Shown: positions 36,296 through 44,903 of the stretch, piece by piece
How the letters are laid out: every line of letters starts with the position of its first letter
Numbering within the stretch: the stretch's first letter is position 1
NCBI RefSeq assembly: GCF_900091845.1
Contig: NZ_FMCI01000392.1
Span: 30,497-94,496 of the forward strand
Source of the DNA: Streptomyces sp. SolWspMP-5a-2
GTDB lineage: Bacteria; Actinomycetota; Actinomycetes; Streptomycetales; Streptomycetaceae
Direction: 5' to 3'
Length of the DNA stretch: 64,000 nucleotides
Position numbers and translations under genes: made by a program
Notes under the pieces: generated by a model
The model's database searches: none
What the model was told of the DNA's origin: nothing
What the model saw: only the letters and a program-made list of their open reading frames with translations

Positions 36296-37291
36296 TCAGC
36301 GGGGCAGTGTCAGCACGAAGGCCGTCTCTCCGGGCCCGCTGGTGACGGTGACGCTTCCGTGGTGCGCGGTGACGACGGCGTCGACGATCGCGAGCCCGAG
36401 GCCGGTGCTCCCGGTGGCACGGGAGCGGGCGTGGTCGGCGCGGACGAAGCGGCCGAAGATCTCCGGCTGGAGCGCTGCGGGGATACCCGGCCCGTCGTCG
36501 CTCACCCGCACCGTGACCCCGGACGCGTCCACGGCGAGGGCGACGGTCGCCCCGGTGCCGGGCGGGGTGTGGGTGCGGACGTTGGCGAGGAGGTTGCCGA
36601 CGGCCTGCTGGAGCCGGTGCGCTTGTCGGTGTCGGCGAGCGGGGCCGGCATGGCGACCTCGCCACCGGCGAGGGGCAGCCGGGTCACCTCCGTCGCGCGG
36701 GCGGTGACCCGCCGCAGGGGGCGCAGCGAGAAGCGCACCCACAGCGCCCCGGCGACACCGGTGACCACGAGGGCGGCGCCGAAGAAGGCGGCCTCGATCG
36801 CCACCAGGCGGTGGACCGTCTCCTCCACCGGGTGCAGGGGCAGGGGTGAGCAGGACGTCCCGGTCGTCCCCGCGCACGGCCACGACCCGGTAGATGCCGA
36901 GCGTGGTGAGGCGGACGCTGTGCCCCCTGCCGTCGACGGGGACCGCGGCGAGGGCGTGCCGTTCCCGGTCCGTGAGCGGGACGGGCCGGTCGGCGGTGTC
37001 GTCGACGACCGCGGCCCGGGTGACACGGCCGTCGAGGAGCCGCGCGCCGAAGGTGGCGTCGGCCTGGCCGCGGGTGTCGGGCAGGTTGTCGGCGTCGGGC
37101 CTGGCCTCGTGCTCCAGGCTGGCCGCGAACCGCCCGCCGGACGCGGTGAGTTGTCCGTCCAGACGGCCGAGCAGGAACCCGCGGAGCGCGAGCGCGGTGC
37201 TCACGCCGACGGCGAGGCAGGCCAGCGCGAGCAGGACCACCAGGCCCGCAGTGAGCTGGCCGCGGAGCGTGCGGGGCAGCGGACGCCTCAT
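36296..37291 (-). pseudogene. Sensor histidine kinase remnant lacking its phosphoacceptor domain
   Basis: Starts like a normal kinase at ATG 37291: a membrane segment (GLVVLLALACLAVGVSTALA), an extracytoplasmic sensor with LDGQLTASGGRFAASLEHEA, then a second membrane segment and HAMP (FGAALVVTGVAGALWVRFSL) in another frame. At ~36620 the sequence jumps from LADTDK straight into HRLQQAVGNLLANVRTHTPPG of the ATPase domain. The HisKA helix with the phosphorylated His is deleted. The HATPase C-terminus (VRVSDDGPGIP, GSTGLGLAIVDAV) is intact. At least two frame changes plus a deletion make it non-functional. No response regulator is next to it. Confidence 0.85.
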
Positions 37292-37319
37292 CAGGATCCT
37301 GGACCGAGCACGTGCCTGA

Positions 37320-37606
37320 CACCGGCAGCCGCTGCGCCACGTCGAGTACGTCATGGGCACGGTCCTCTCCTTCGACATACGGGACCGGCCGATTGGGGCG
37401 ATCAGGTCCGCGTTCCGCGTTGGACGAGGCCGTACGGCACCTGCACCGTGTCGTCGACCCGCACAGCGGCCGACCCGTCACGGCGTTCGCCTCCCGGCGA
37501 CGGCGCCAGGGAGTGGCTGGAGTCCCTGGACGGCTACGAGGCCCTCGCCGTGCTCCCCGACGGTCAGGAGTGGCGGACGTCGGGTTTCGACCGACTTGGC
37601 CGATGA
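37320..37606 (+). pseudogene. ApbE (FAD:protein FMN transferase) remnant
   Basis: Three pieces in changing frames: QPLRHVEYVMGTVLSFDIRD at 37326-37385 (the ApbE N-terminus), SALDEAVRHLHRVVDP near 37412 (the next helix), and EWLESLDGYEALAVLPDGQE then WRTSGF just before the stop at 37606 (the ApbE C-terminus). Roughly 200 central residues with the FAD and Mg sites are missing and no start codon remains. ApbE normally flavinylates membrane redox proteins, so an associated substrate has probably been lost too. Confidence 0.7.
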
Positions 37607-37673
37607 TGCTGCCTGCGACCCCCACTGGTCTCCCCTCCTCCGCGTCACCGACCGATCCCCGAAGGAGCCCCTC

Positions 37674-38189
37674 ATGGGACCCGTCCTCGTCAACGGCCTT
37701 CCGGCACACGTCCTGCTCGTGCACTTCGTCGTGGTCCTGGTGCCGCTGACCGCGCTCGCGCTCGTCGCCTGCGCGGTCTGGCCGGGGGTGATGGCGCGGT
37801 TCGGCCTCGCCCTGCCCGTGCTGGCCCTGGTCACGCTCGTCAGCGTGCCGGTGACGACCCACGCGGGCGAGTGGCTGGAGCGCCACGTGACCAGCGACGC
37901 CCTCGTCCGCAGGCACACCTCGCTCGGGGACGGGCTGCTCCCCTGGGTCGTCGCCCTGTTCGTGCTCGCCGCGGTCGTCTGGTGGGCCTACCGCCGTGCG
38001 GCGCGCGCCACCGCGGGAGCGGCCGGGACCCGGGGCGCGGTGGCCCTGCCGCTGCGTGCCGTCGCCGTGCTGCTGGCTGTCGTCGCCGCCGCGGGGGCGT
38101 GTGTGCAGGTGTACCGGATCGGCGACTCCGGCGCGAAGGCCGCCTGGCACGACGCGTTCTCCGCCGCGGGGCCCGCGGACCGCGGCTGA
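37674..38189 (+). CDS. DUF2231-type membrane protein
   Basis: 171 residues from ATG 37674 behind AGGAG. Four membrane segments; the N-terminal GLPAHVLLVHFVVVLVPLTA and mid-protein HTSLGDGLLPWVVALFV are typical of DUF2231 proteins, which have conserved His residues near the membrane and are often linked to redox or haem functions. Follows the ApbE remnant. Function unknown. Confidence 0.8.
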   Translation: MGPVLVNGLPAHVLLVHFVVVLVPLTALALVACAVWPGVMARFGLALPVLALVTLVSVPVTTHAGEWLERHVTSDALVRRHTSLGDGLLPWVVALFVLAAVVWWAYRRAARATAGAAGTRGAVALPLRAVAVLLAVVAAAGACVQVYRIGDSGAKAAWHDAFSAAGPADRG

Positions 38190-38211
38190 CCCGGAACGGG
38201 CGGCCGGTTCC

Positions 38212-38225
38212 GGGACCTTCGGCCC
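38212..38225. promoter_or_regulatory. Dormancy-type palindrome before a USP gene
   Basis: GGGACCTTCGGCCC, 92 bases before the USP start at 38317. A weaker match centred ~19 bp upstream (38193-38206) could be the second half of a tandem pair. Confidence 0.5.
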
Positions 38226-38316
38226 CGCGATCCGACCCCGGTGGCTCTCCCCCGGCCGGACCCGCCCCTGTCAGCGTGGGCAGGGAGATCCCGTCCGACA
38301 CTCCGGGAGGAAGGCC

Positions 38317-39192
38317 ATGAACGGAAACGAGTCCGCGACCGGGAGGCTGGGTCCTGTGGTGGTGGGCACGGACGGTTCGCGGCAGGCGACACGGGCGGTG
38401 CTGTGGGCCGCCGACGAGGCGGCCGCGCGCGGGCGGCCGCTGACCGTCGTCCACGCCACGGGCTCCGAGCAGCACAGCTATCCGCCGTTCGACGGTTCCC
38501 CCACCGCCCTCGACGAGGCACGGCGGGTCCTCGACGACGCGGCGGCCCGGGTCGCCCGCAGGCGGCCTGATGTGGAGACGCACACCTGGCTGAGCCGCGA
38601 CAAGGCCCCGCGGAGCCTTCTGGAGGCCGCGGGAGCCGACGCGACCGTCATCGTCGGATCGCGGGGTCTCGGCGGTTTCTCCGGGCTGCTGCTGGGCTCG
38701 GTCGGACTGCGCACGGCGGCGCGCGCGAGGGTTCCGGTCGTCGTGGTGCGGGGCGACGAGCAGTCCCCGCACGGTGTCGTCACGGCCGCGGCCAGGGACG
38801 ACGGCGACCTGGGAGCCCTGCGCCACGCCGCGCTGACGGCACGGACGCGCGACGCCTCGCTCACGGTGATCGGCGTCTGGATGTTCCTGCAGAACATCGG
38901 GTCGATGGCGACGATGTTCGACGACATCGGCGCGATGGCCGCGTCCGAGGCCGAGGCGACGTCCCGCACGGTCGAGCCGATCCGCAAGGAGTTCCCGGAA
39001 CTCGACATCACGGTGGAGACCGTGAAGGCGGCCTCCGCGGCGGGCGCCCTGGTCGAGGCCGCCGCGGGAACGGACCTCCTGGTGGTCGGGGCCCGCAGGC
39101 CCGCGCACGCTCCGCTGTTCGCGCTCGGCCAGGTCACGCACGCCGTGCTGCACCACGCCCCGTGCCCGGTGGCCGTGGTCCCCCGCACCTGA
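38317..39192 (+). CDS. Tandem universal stress protein (USP)
   Basis: 291 residues, two USP domains. Domain 1 has VVVGTDGSRQATRAV at the N-terminus and the ATP-binding motif GSRGLGG...GSVG near residues 115-130. Domain 2 ends with VVGARRP...HHAPCPVAVVPRT. GGGAGGAAGG precedes the ATG. USPs of the Rv2623 type bind ATP and slow growth under hypoxia. Four intact tandem USPs lie in this island, plus a broken one at 54425. Confidence 0.93.
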   Translation: MNGNESATGRLGPVVVGTDGSRQATRAVLWAADEAAARGRPLTVVHATGSEQHSYPPFDGSPTALDEARRVLDDAAARVARRRPDVETHTWLSRDKAPRSLLEAAGADATVIVGSRGLGGFSGLLLGSVGLRTAARARVPVVVVRGDEQSPHGVVTAAARDDGDLGALRHAALTARTRDASLTVIGVWMFLQNIGSMATMFDDIGAMAASEAEATSRTVEPIRKEFPELDITVETVKAASAAGALVEAAAGTDLLVVGARRPAHAPLFALGQVTHAVLHHAPCPVAVVPRT

Positions 39193-39216
39193 ACCGGCAC
39201 GCGGCCGGGGGTTCGT

Positions 39217-39501
39217 TCACCGGCCTCCGGTCGCGTCGGCGGGGCCCGCGAGCTGCACGATGTCGTCGGCGGCGACGTCGTGCAGCCTGATCGCCAGGTC
39301 CTCCAGCGCGCGGCCGGCGGCCAGTTCGTCCCCGATCTCGGGGACGGTCCTGTCCACCGGATCGCGCCGGGCACTGCCCCGGCCCACCAGGCGCGGGGTG
39401 TCGTCACGCCAGGAGTCCTGCGTCGTCAGGACCGCCCTCGCCCGGGTCTCGTCCCCGTCCTCGGTCAGGTAGATCCGTGTGGTCCACTCCTTGGCCCTCA
39501 T
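39217..39501 (-). CDS. DUF1876 (Rv1738-like) protein
   Basis: 94 residues. KEWTTRIYLTEDGDETRARAVL and DELAAGRALEDLAIRLHDVAADD match DUF1876, whose mycobacterial members Rv1738 and Rv2632c are strongly hypoxia-induced and structurally resemble ribosome hibernation factors. Its first 98 bases overlap the 3' end of the CBS gene upstream in another frame. A role in protecting or silencing ribosomes is inferred. Confidence 0.88.
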   Translation of the reverse strand: MRAKEWTTRIYLTEDGDETRARAVLTTQDSWRDDTPRLVGRGSARRDPVDRTVPEIGDELAAGRALEDLAIRLHDVAADDIVQLAGPADATGGR

Positions 39502-40303
39502 GGTCGCTCCTCCGGTCCGCGGTCCCCGGCGGCGGCGTCCGCCGCGCTGTCCGGGCCGTCCGGTTCCAGCGTCCGGTGGCGGCGCGTCCCGACGGCAGGG
39601 CCGATCGGTCCCCGCGGGGCGGCCGGTCGGTCGGTTCCGTATCGCGGTCGGTCCGGTGGCCGCCGTGCGCCAGGTCGAACCGCACGTCCACCACTCCTTC
39701 GACCGCCCGCACCAGCCGGGCCGCCACGGGGACCAGGGCGGTGTCGCGGACGCGGCCCGTCAGGGTGGCGACACCGTCGTGGACCTCGACCTGGACGACC
39801 GAGTCGGGCGGCGGGAGCAGGTGGGACACGATCTCGCGTCGCACCTCCTCGGCGATGTCGTCGTCGCCGCGGAGGAAGACGTCGAGCAGGTCGGCGCGGC
39901 TGACGATGCCCTCCAGCCGTCCGGCGGCGTCGACCACGGGCAGTCGCTTGACCTTCTCCCTGGCCATCACGCGGGCGGCCTCGGCGAGCGTGGCGCCCGC
40001 CCGGACGGTGACGGCGGGCGCGGACATCAGATCACCCGCGGTGGACGCCCCGGCCTTGGCCGTCCCGGCGCTCCCGCGCAGCCTGGTGTACTCCCGCGGC
40101 GGCCCGTCCCGCAGTTCCTCCGTGGGCAGCAGGTCGGCCTCCGAGACCACACCGACCACCCGGTCCTCGCCCTCGACCACGGGCAGCGCGCTGACCCGCC
40201 GGTCCCGCATCAGCCCCACGATCTCCTTGAACGGCGCCTGACGTCCCACGGTCGCGACCGTGTGCGTCATCACGTCACTGACGATGTGCCGGGTTCCGTA
40301 CAT
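39404..40303 (-). CDS. CBS-pair/BON-domain protein 1
   Basis: 299 residues from ATG 40303 behind GGGAG. First CBS (VSDVMTHTVATVGRQAPFKE to VVGVVSEADLLP), second CBS (DLMSAPAVTVRAGATLAEAA to GIVSRADLLDVFLR), then a BON domain (VQVEVHDGVATLTGRVRD). The last ~70 residues are Arg/Pro-rich and overlap the DUF1876 gene by 98 bases; homologous copies at 54769 and 57904 stop soon after BON. The original stop codon has probably been lost by a small mutation. Likely senses adenine nucleotides. Confidence 0.88.
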   Translation of the reverse strand: MYGTRHIVSDVMTHTVATVGRQAPFKEIVGLMRDRRVSALPVVEGEDRVVGVVSEADLLPTEELRDGPPREYTRLRGSAGTAKAGASTAGDLMSAPAVTVRAGATLAEAARVMAREKVKRLPVVDAAGRLEGIVSRADLLDVFLRGDDDIAEEVRREIVSHLLPPPDSVVQVEVHDGVATLTGRVRDTALVPVAARLVRAVEGVVDVRFDLAHGGHRTDRDTEPTDRPPRGDRSALPSGRAATGRWNRTARTARRTPPPGTADRRSDHEGQGVDHTDLPDRGRGRDPGEGGPDDAGLLA

Positions 40304-40420
40304 GGTGAACTCCCGCGTAGCCGAACGGTGGAACACCCCCAGCCTCCGTCGGACCGTCGCGCCGGTGCGGGGGCCTTCCGGCCCTCGACCGCGCCGTCCG
40401 GCTCATCCCGCGCCCGCACC

Positions 40421-40476
40421 GGGACCCGGGAGCCAGGAGCCGGGAGCCGGGACCCGGGAGCCAGGAGCCGGGAGCC
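40421..40476. repeat. 28-bp tandem repeat, two perfect copies plus partial
   Basis: Two identical 28-base units (40421-40448, 40449-40476), each beginning GGGACCCGGGAGCC, followed by a partial third copy to ~40488. GC-only and self-complementary in parts, so it could form hairpins. Confidence 0.85.
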
Positions 40477-40519
40477 GGGAGCCGGGACGAGCAGACCTGG
40501 ACGCCGTTCCCGGCGCTGT

Positions 40520-40553
40520 GGGCCGTTCGGCCCCGGGCGGGGACGTGCGGCCC
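40520..40553. promoter_or_regulatory. Tandem dormancy-type palindromes between CBS and phosphoketolase
   Basis: GGGCCGTTCGGCCC (40520-40533, near-perfect palindrome) and GGGACGTGCGGCCC (40540-40553); centres exactly 20 bp apart. They lie about 200 bases from each of the two divergent starts and could serve both. Confidence 0.65.
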
Positions 40554-40753
40554 CTGCCGGCCGCGGGGCCGCGCGGGTCAGCCTGGAGGCGCGAGATCCG
40601 GTCCCGTCCCGCGAAGGCGGCACGGCGCCCGGCCCCGCGCGCGGCGGCCCGTGCCCGGCCGCCGCGCGTGTCCCGCCCGGTCGCCGCCACACCAGGACAT
40701 ACCTAGCATTCACGACAGGCACGCCGATCAGAAGCGATGGAATCGGAGCCCTC

Positions 40754-43135
40754 ATGGCCAAGGCCACCCGCCCGGAAGCCCCCGCACTCACCGACGAGGA
40801 AGTGCGCGCCCTCGACGCGCACTGGCGTGCCGCGAACTACCTCGCGGCGGGCCAGATCTACCTCATGTCCAACCCGCTGCTGACCGAGCCGCTCGCGCCC
40901 GAGCACATCAAGCCCCGGCTGCTCGGGCACTGGGGCACCTCGCCCGGCCTCAACCTCGTGTACACCCACCTCAACCGGGTGATCAGGGCGCGCGATCTGA
41001 ACGCGATCTGCGTCTGGGGACCGGGCCACGGCGGGCCCGCCGTCCTCGCCGGTTCCTGGCTGGACGGGAGCTACGGCGAGATCTACCCGGACGTCCCGAG
41101 AGACGCGTCCGGCATGGAGCGGCTGTTCCGCCAGTTCTCCTTCCCCGGTGGCGTGCCCAGCCATGTGGCCCCGCAGACCCCGGGCTCCCTGCACGAGGGC
41201 GGCGAACTCGGCTACTCCCTCGCGCACGCCTACGGTGCCGCCTTCGACAACCCCGATCTCCTGGTGGCCTGTGTGATCGGCGACGGCGAGGCGGAGACCG
41301 GCCCGCTGGCCGCCTCGTGGCACTCCACCGCGTTCCTCGACCCGGTCCACGACGGCGCCGTCCTGCCGATCCTGCACCTCAACGGCTACAAGATCGCCAA
41401 TCCGACGGTGCTGTCCCGGCTCCCCGACGCCGAACTGGACGCCCTGCTCAGAGGATTCGGTCACGAGCCCGTCCACGTCGGCGGCCACGACCCCGGGACC
41501 GTGCACCGGGCGCTGGCCCGCGCCTTCGACGACACGCTGGACCGCATCGCGCTGGCGCAGCGCGCCGCCCGCGAGGGGAACGTCCCCGAGCGCGTGCGCT
41601 GGCCCGTGATCGTGCTGCGCACCCCCAAGGGCTGGACCGGCCCCGCCGAGGTCGACGGCGTACCCGTCGAGGGCACCTGGCGCGCCCATCAGGTGCCGCT
41701 CCCCGCCGTCCGCGAGAATCCGGCGCATCTGCGGCAACTGGAGCGGTGGCTGCGCTCCTACCGGCCCGAGGAACTCTTCGACGGGGACGGCCGCCCGGTC
41801 CCGGAGGTACTCGGCTGCGTGCCCGAGGGGCCCCGGCGGCTCGGCGCCAACCCTCACGCCAACGGCGGTCTCCTCACCCGTGACCTGCCGCTGCCGCCGC
41901 TCGACACGTTCGCGGTCCGGGTCGAGCGACCCGGCGCCACCCTGCACGAACCGACCCGGGTCCTCGGTGACCTCCTCGCGCGGGTCATGCACGACACGGG
42001 GACGCGCCGCTGCTTCCGGCTCGTCGGCCCGGACGAGACGGCCTCCAACCGGCTGGACGCCGTCTTCGACGTCACCGGAAAGGCGTGGCAGGCCGGGAGA
42101 TTGCCGACCGACGAGCACCTGGAGCGGCACGGCCGGGTGATGGAGGTCCTCTCCGAACACCTCTGCCAGGGCTGGCTCGAGGGCTATCTGCTGACCGGGC
42201 GGCACGGACTGTTCTCCTGCTACGAGGCGTTCGCGCACATCGTCGACTCCATGGTCAACCAGCACATCAAGTGGCTGAGGACCGCGCGCGAGCTGCCCTG
42301 GCGCGCTCCCGTCCCCTCCCTCAACTACCTGCTCACCTCGCACGTGTGGCGCCAGGACCACAACGGCTTCTCCCATCAGGACCCGGGCTTCGTCGACCAC
42401 GTGCTGAACAAGAGCCCCGAGGTCGTGCGCGTCTACCTGCCGCCGGACGCCAACACCCTTCTGTCGGTGGCCGATCACGTCCTGCGCAGCCGCGACTACG
42501 TCAACGTCGTCGTCGCCGGGAAGCAGCCCTGCTTCGACTGGCTGACGATGGACGAGGCCCGCGCCCACTGCGCCCGCGGGGCGGGGATCTGGGAGTGGGC
42601 GGGCACCGAGCGCGACGGGGCTCCCGACGTCGTGCTCGCCTGCGCCGGGGACGTCCCGACCCAGGAGGTCCTCGCCGCCGCCCAGTTGCTGCGCCGGTAC
42701 CTGCCCGACCTGGCGGTGCGGGTCGTCAACGTCGTCGACATGACCCGGCTCATGCCGCACGAGGAACACCCGCACGGGATGACCGACTTCGAGTACGACG
42801 GGCTGTTCACCACGGACCGGCCGGTGATCTTCGCCTATCACGGCTACCCGTGGCTGGTCCATCGCCTCGCCTACCGCAGGACCGGCCACCGGAACCTCCA
42901 TGTGCGCGGCTACAAGGAGTCGGGGACCACCACCACGCCGTTCGACATGGTCGTCCGCAACGATCTGGACCGGTACCGCCTCGTCATGGACGTCATCGAC
43001 CGCGTCCCCGGTCTCGCCGTCCGCTCGGCGTCCGTCCGGCAGGCGATGGCCGACGCGCGATCCCGCCACCGCGTCTGGATCACGGAGCACGGCACCGACA
43101 TGCCCGAGGTGTCCGGCTGGGCCTGGGGCGGCTGA
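40754..43135 (+). CDS. xfp: Phosphoketolase (xylulose 5-phosphate/fructose 6-phosphate)
   Basis: 793 residues, the usual length. Family motifs: NYLAAGQIYLMSNPLL, GPGHGGPA, FPGGVPSHVAPQTPGS, CVIGDGEAETGPLA (thiamine diphosphate), and YKESGTTTTPFDMVVRN near the C-terminus. Splits xylulose 5-P or fructose 6-P with phosphate to acetyl phosphate plus a triose or tetrose phosphate, giving ATP potential without NADH formation. GGAG lies just before the ATG. Fits low-oxygen energy metabolism with the PFK, GH65 and PPK2 of the same island. Confidence 0.95.
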   Translation: MAKATRPEAPALTDEEVRALDAHWRAANYLAAGQIYLMSNPLLTEPLAPEHIKPRLLGHWGTSPGLNLVYTHLNRVIRARDLNAICVWGPGHGGPAVLAGSWLDGSYGEIYPDVPRDASGMERLFRQFSFPGGVPSHVAPQTPGSLHEGGELGYSLAHAYGAAFDNPDLLVACVIGDGEAETGPLAASWHSTAFLDPVHDGAVLPILHLNGYKIANPTVLSRLPDAELDALLRGFGHEPVHVGGHDPGTVHRALARAFDDTLDRIALAQRAAREGNVPERVRWPVIVLRTPKGWTGPAEVDGVPVEGTWRAHQVPLPAVRENPAHLRQLERWLRSYRPEELFDGDGRPVPEVLGCVPEGPRRLGANPHANGGLLTRDLPLPPLDTFAVRVERPGATLHEPTRVLGDLLARVMHDTGTRRCFRLVGPDETASNRLDAVFDVTGKAWQAGRLPTDEHLERHGRVMEVLSEHLCQGWLEGYLLTGRHGLFSCYEAFAHIVDSMVNQHIKWLRTARELPWRAPVPSLNYLLTSHVWRQDHNGFSHQDPGFVDHVLNKSPEVVRVYLPPDANTLLSVADHVLRSRDYVNVVVAGKQPCFDWLTMDEARAHCARGAGIWEWAGTERDGAPDVVLACAGDVPTQEVLAAAQLLRRYLPDLAVRVVNVVDMTRLMPHEEHPHGMTDFEYDGLFTTDRPVIFAYHGYPWLVHRLAYRRTGHRNLHVRGYKESGTTTTPFDMVVRNDLDRYRLVMDVIDRVPGLAVRSASVRQAMADARSRHRVWITEHGTDMPEVSGWAWGG

Positions 43136-43233
43136 GCGCGAGCCTGCGGCGGCGGGCCGCCGGGGCGGCGGGCGACGGTCGGCGAGCGACGGGCGACAGG
43201 CGACAGGCGTGAGCGCTTCCCGGTCCGGTGCGC

Positions 43234-43680
43234 CTATCCCGGTGGGGTCGCTCCGGGACCGCACGGGCCCGGCCCGTGGAGAGGCCGGGGAAGCCCCGCG
43301 ACCACCTCGAAGACACCGCCGAGGCCCGCGGCCCGCAGGAGCCCGTGGAAGCCGCGGCTCTCCGTGACCAGCAGCAGGCGTCCTCGCCGGGCCAGGATCC
43401 GGTTGCGCACGCGGCACAGGGCCCCGAGCCCGGCGCAGTCGATGAAGTCGACCGAGCGCAGGTCGAGGACCAGGGCGGGGTGCGCGTGCGCCGTGAGGTC
43501 GTCGAGCCGGTCGGAGAGCGCGAGCACCGCCGGGAGGTCGATCTCGCCGTGCAGGGAGACGACGGTCGCCGTCCCCGGCACCACGGGGTCCGCGCCCGGG
43601 TGCGGCGCGGTGTGGTGTCCCGCCGCGTGGGCGGCGTCCCGCTCGGCCATGTGGAGAGCGAAACCCGCGGACCGGGTCAT
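43234..43680 (-). CDS. STAS-domain protein (anti-sigma-factor antagonist type)
   Basis: 148 residues from ATG 43680, or 138 from ATG 43650. STAS core: ATVVSLHGEIDLPAVLALSDRL, LVLDLRSVDFIDCAGLGAL, ESRGFHGLLRAAGLGGVFEV. In SpoIIAA the motif is D-S-S-G-L with the second Ser phosphorylated; here it is D-C-A-G-L, so classical phosphoregulation is not possible. Could still bind a sigma-factor kinase constitutively. No kinase or sigma gene is nearby. Confidence 0.82.
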   Translation of the reverse strand: MTRSAGFALHMAERDAAHAAGHHTAPHPGADPVVPGTATVVSLHGEIDLPAVLALSDRLDDLTAHAHPALVLDLRSVDFIDCAGLGALCRVRNRILARRGRLLLVTESRGFHGLLRAAGLGGVFEVVAGLPRPLHGPGPCGPGATPPG

Positions 43681-43873
43681 GCGCCAGGGCCGACCGGCCC
43701 CCGCACCGGAACCGGGTGGGGCAAGGTGCCAGGTCGGAGCGTTCCGCCTCCGACGGACGGTGGGGCCGGGGATGGCGCGGATTCGCAGCGTGACTGCCGT
43801 GGTCCACCGACGGCACCGCACACCGGCGAGACCCCCGGCAGCGCGCACCGGGCGGCATCCGATCAGATGCGCG

Positions 43874-43909
43874 GGTGCTCGGGGTGCTCGGGGTGCTCGG
43901 GGTGCTCGG
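43874..43909. repeat. GGTGCTCGG tandem repeat, 4 copies
   Basis: Four perfect 9-bp units immediately beyond the stop of the cNMP-domain gene (ends 43911). A related GGTGCCCAG repeat lies at 57514-57531 near another island gene. Confidence 0.9.
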
Positions 43910-43910
43910 G

Positions 43911-44363
43911 TCAGGCTGTGCCGCCGTGCGGGGCGTAGAGGTCGAGCAGGCGGATCCGGGAGGCGTGCAGCCGGTGGGCCACCGTGGCTCCGACCCAGGC
44001 GGCCACCGCCCGGCCGAACTCGGGTCGCGCGGCGCACATCGCCCGCACGGTCTCCGCGTCGAACTCCCAGGCGCGCACCGGGCTCATCGTCTCGCCACCG
44101 AGGTGCCAGAGGTACGGCGGGAAGTGCCATGACCAGCCGACGAGTTCGCCGTGGCCGAGGGTCTCGACGACGGCGGTCCGGTGCGCGGACACGCGGACGT
44201 CGAGCGCGACGGTGCCGGTCCGCACGATCCAGAACCGGTCGGCGCAGCGCCCCTCCTCGAAGAGGCGCACGCCCGCGTCGAAGTGGACCTCGCGGGCCAC
44301 TGCCATCAGCTTCTCGCGCTGCGCGGGTTCCAGCACCGCGCTCGTGGTGGTCCTCGTGGTCAT
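43911..44363 (-). CDS. Cyclic-nucleotide-binding-fold protein without DNA-binding domain
   Basis: 150 residues. The jelly-roll of Crp/Fnr regulators is recognisable (LFEEGRCADRFWIVRTGTVA, LGHGELVGWSW, SPVRAWEFDAETVRAMCAAR), but it ends after the dimerisation helix with no helix-turn-helix. The usual phosphate-binding Arg is missing, so cAMP binding is doubtful. Two or three dormancy-type palindromes lie 46-100 bases before the start. Probably a signalling or adaptor protein. Confidence 0.85.
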   Translation of the reverse strand: MTTRTTTSAVLEPAQREKLMAVAREVHFDAGVRLFEEGRCADRFWIVRTGTVALDVRVSAHRTAVVETLGHGELVGWSWHFPPYLWHLGGETMSPVRAWEFDAETVRAMCAARPEFGRAVAAWVGATVAHRLHASRIRLLDLYAPHGGTA

Positions 44364-44426
44364 GTCCGTGGACTCCGTTCCCTGGGTTCCTCTTCAGGGT
44401 GGACGCCCGGGACCGGGGTCCGCCAC

Positions 44427-44461
44427 GGGCCGTTCGGTCCGGGCGGGGGGCCCTTCGGCCC
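44427..44461. promoter_or_regulatory. Tandem dormancy-type palindromes before the cNMP-fold gene
   Basis: GGGCCGTTCGGTCC (44427-44440) and GGGCCCTTCGGCCC (44448-44461), centres 21 bp apart; a third, weaker match GGGACCGGGGTCC at 44409-44421. Confidence 0.6.
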
Positions 44462-44614
44462 CGCGCGGGACGTCCGTGCGCCGCGCGGGATCCACCACGC
44501 GCGCCGACCGCCCGCCGCGCGCATTCCGGCGACGATTCCGCGCAACTGCCCTTCTGCGGTGCGGGGTTCGGCGACGCGCGCCCACGGACCGCGGCACGGA
44601 TCACGGGCTCGTCC

Positions 44615-44628
44615 GGGCCGTTCGTGCC
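44615..44628. promoter_or_regulatory. Single dormancy-type palindrome towards the phosphofructokinase gene
   Basis: GGGCCGTTCGTGCC, 276 bases before the start at 44904. Left half perfect, right half degenerate. Confidence 0.35.
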
Positions 44629-44903
44629 TTCCTCACGGAGGTGATGCGCGGTGCGGAGGGCGGCCGGGGCGGTGGGCTTCCCGGTCCGGGTCGGGCGCCG
44701 TCCGCGGCGGGATCGTCGCGGGGTCGCGGAGAAGTCGCCGCCCGGTGGGGAGTCGCCCATCATGGAGGGAGGCACCTGGCTCCGGGTGCCCGTCCGCGGA
44801 GGCGGCCGTGACTCCGGCGGACGCGAGTGCGTCCCGTGGAGCGGCCCGCCGAGATCGAGGAGCGGCCTCCGCCCGGAGAGATCCGGAGAGATGGGGAGGA
44901 GCC

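Larger units (their letters stand above)
40304..40753. other. Divergent control region of CBS and phosphoketolase genes
   Basis: 450 bases without a gene. Contents: a perfect 28-bp direct repeat at 40421-40476, and a tandem pair of dormancy-type palindromes at 40520-40553. GGAG before ATG 40754 is the ribosome binding site. No convincing coding frame. Confidence 0.7.
44364..44903. other. Divergent control region of cNMP-fold and phosphofructokinase genes
   Basis: 540 bases without a convincing gene. It holds the island palindromes at 44409-44461 (towards the cNMP gene) and 44615-44628 (towards the kinase), and ends in GGGGAGGA, the kinase ribosome binding site. Confidence 0.6.
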
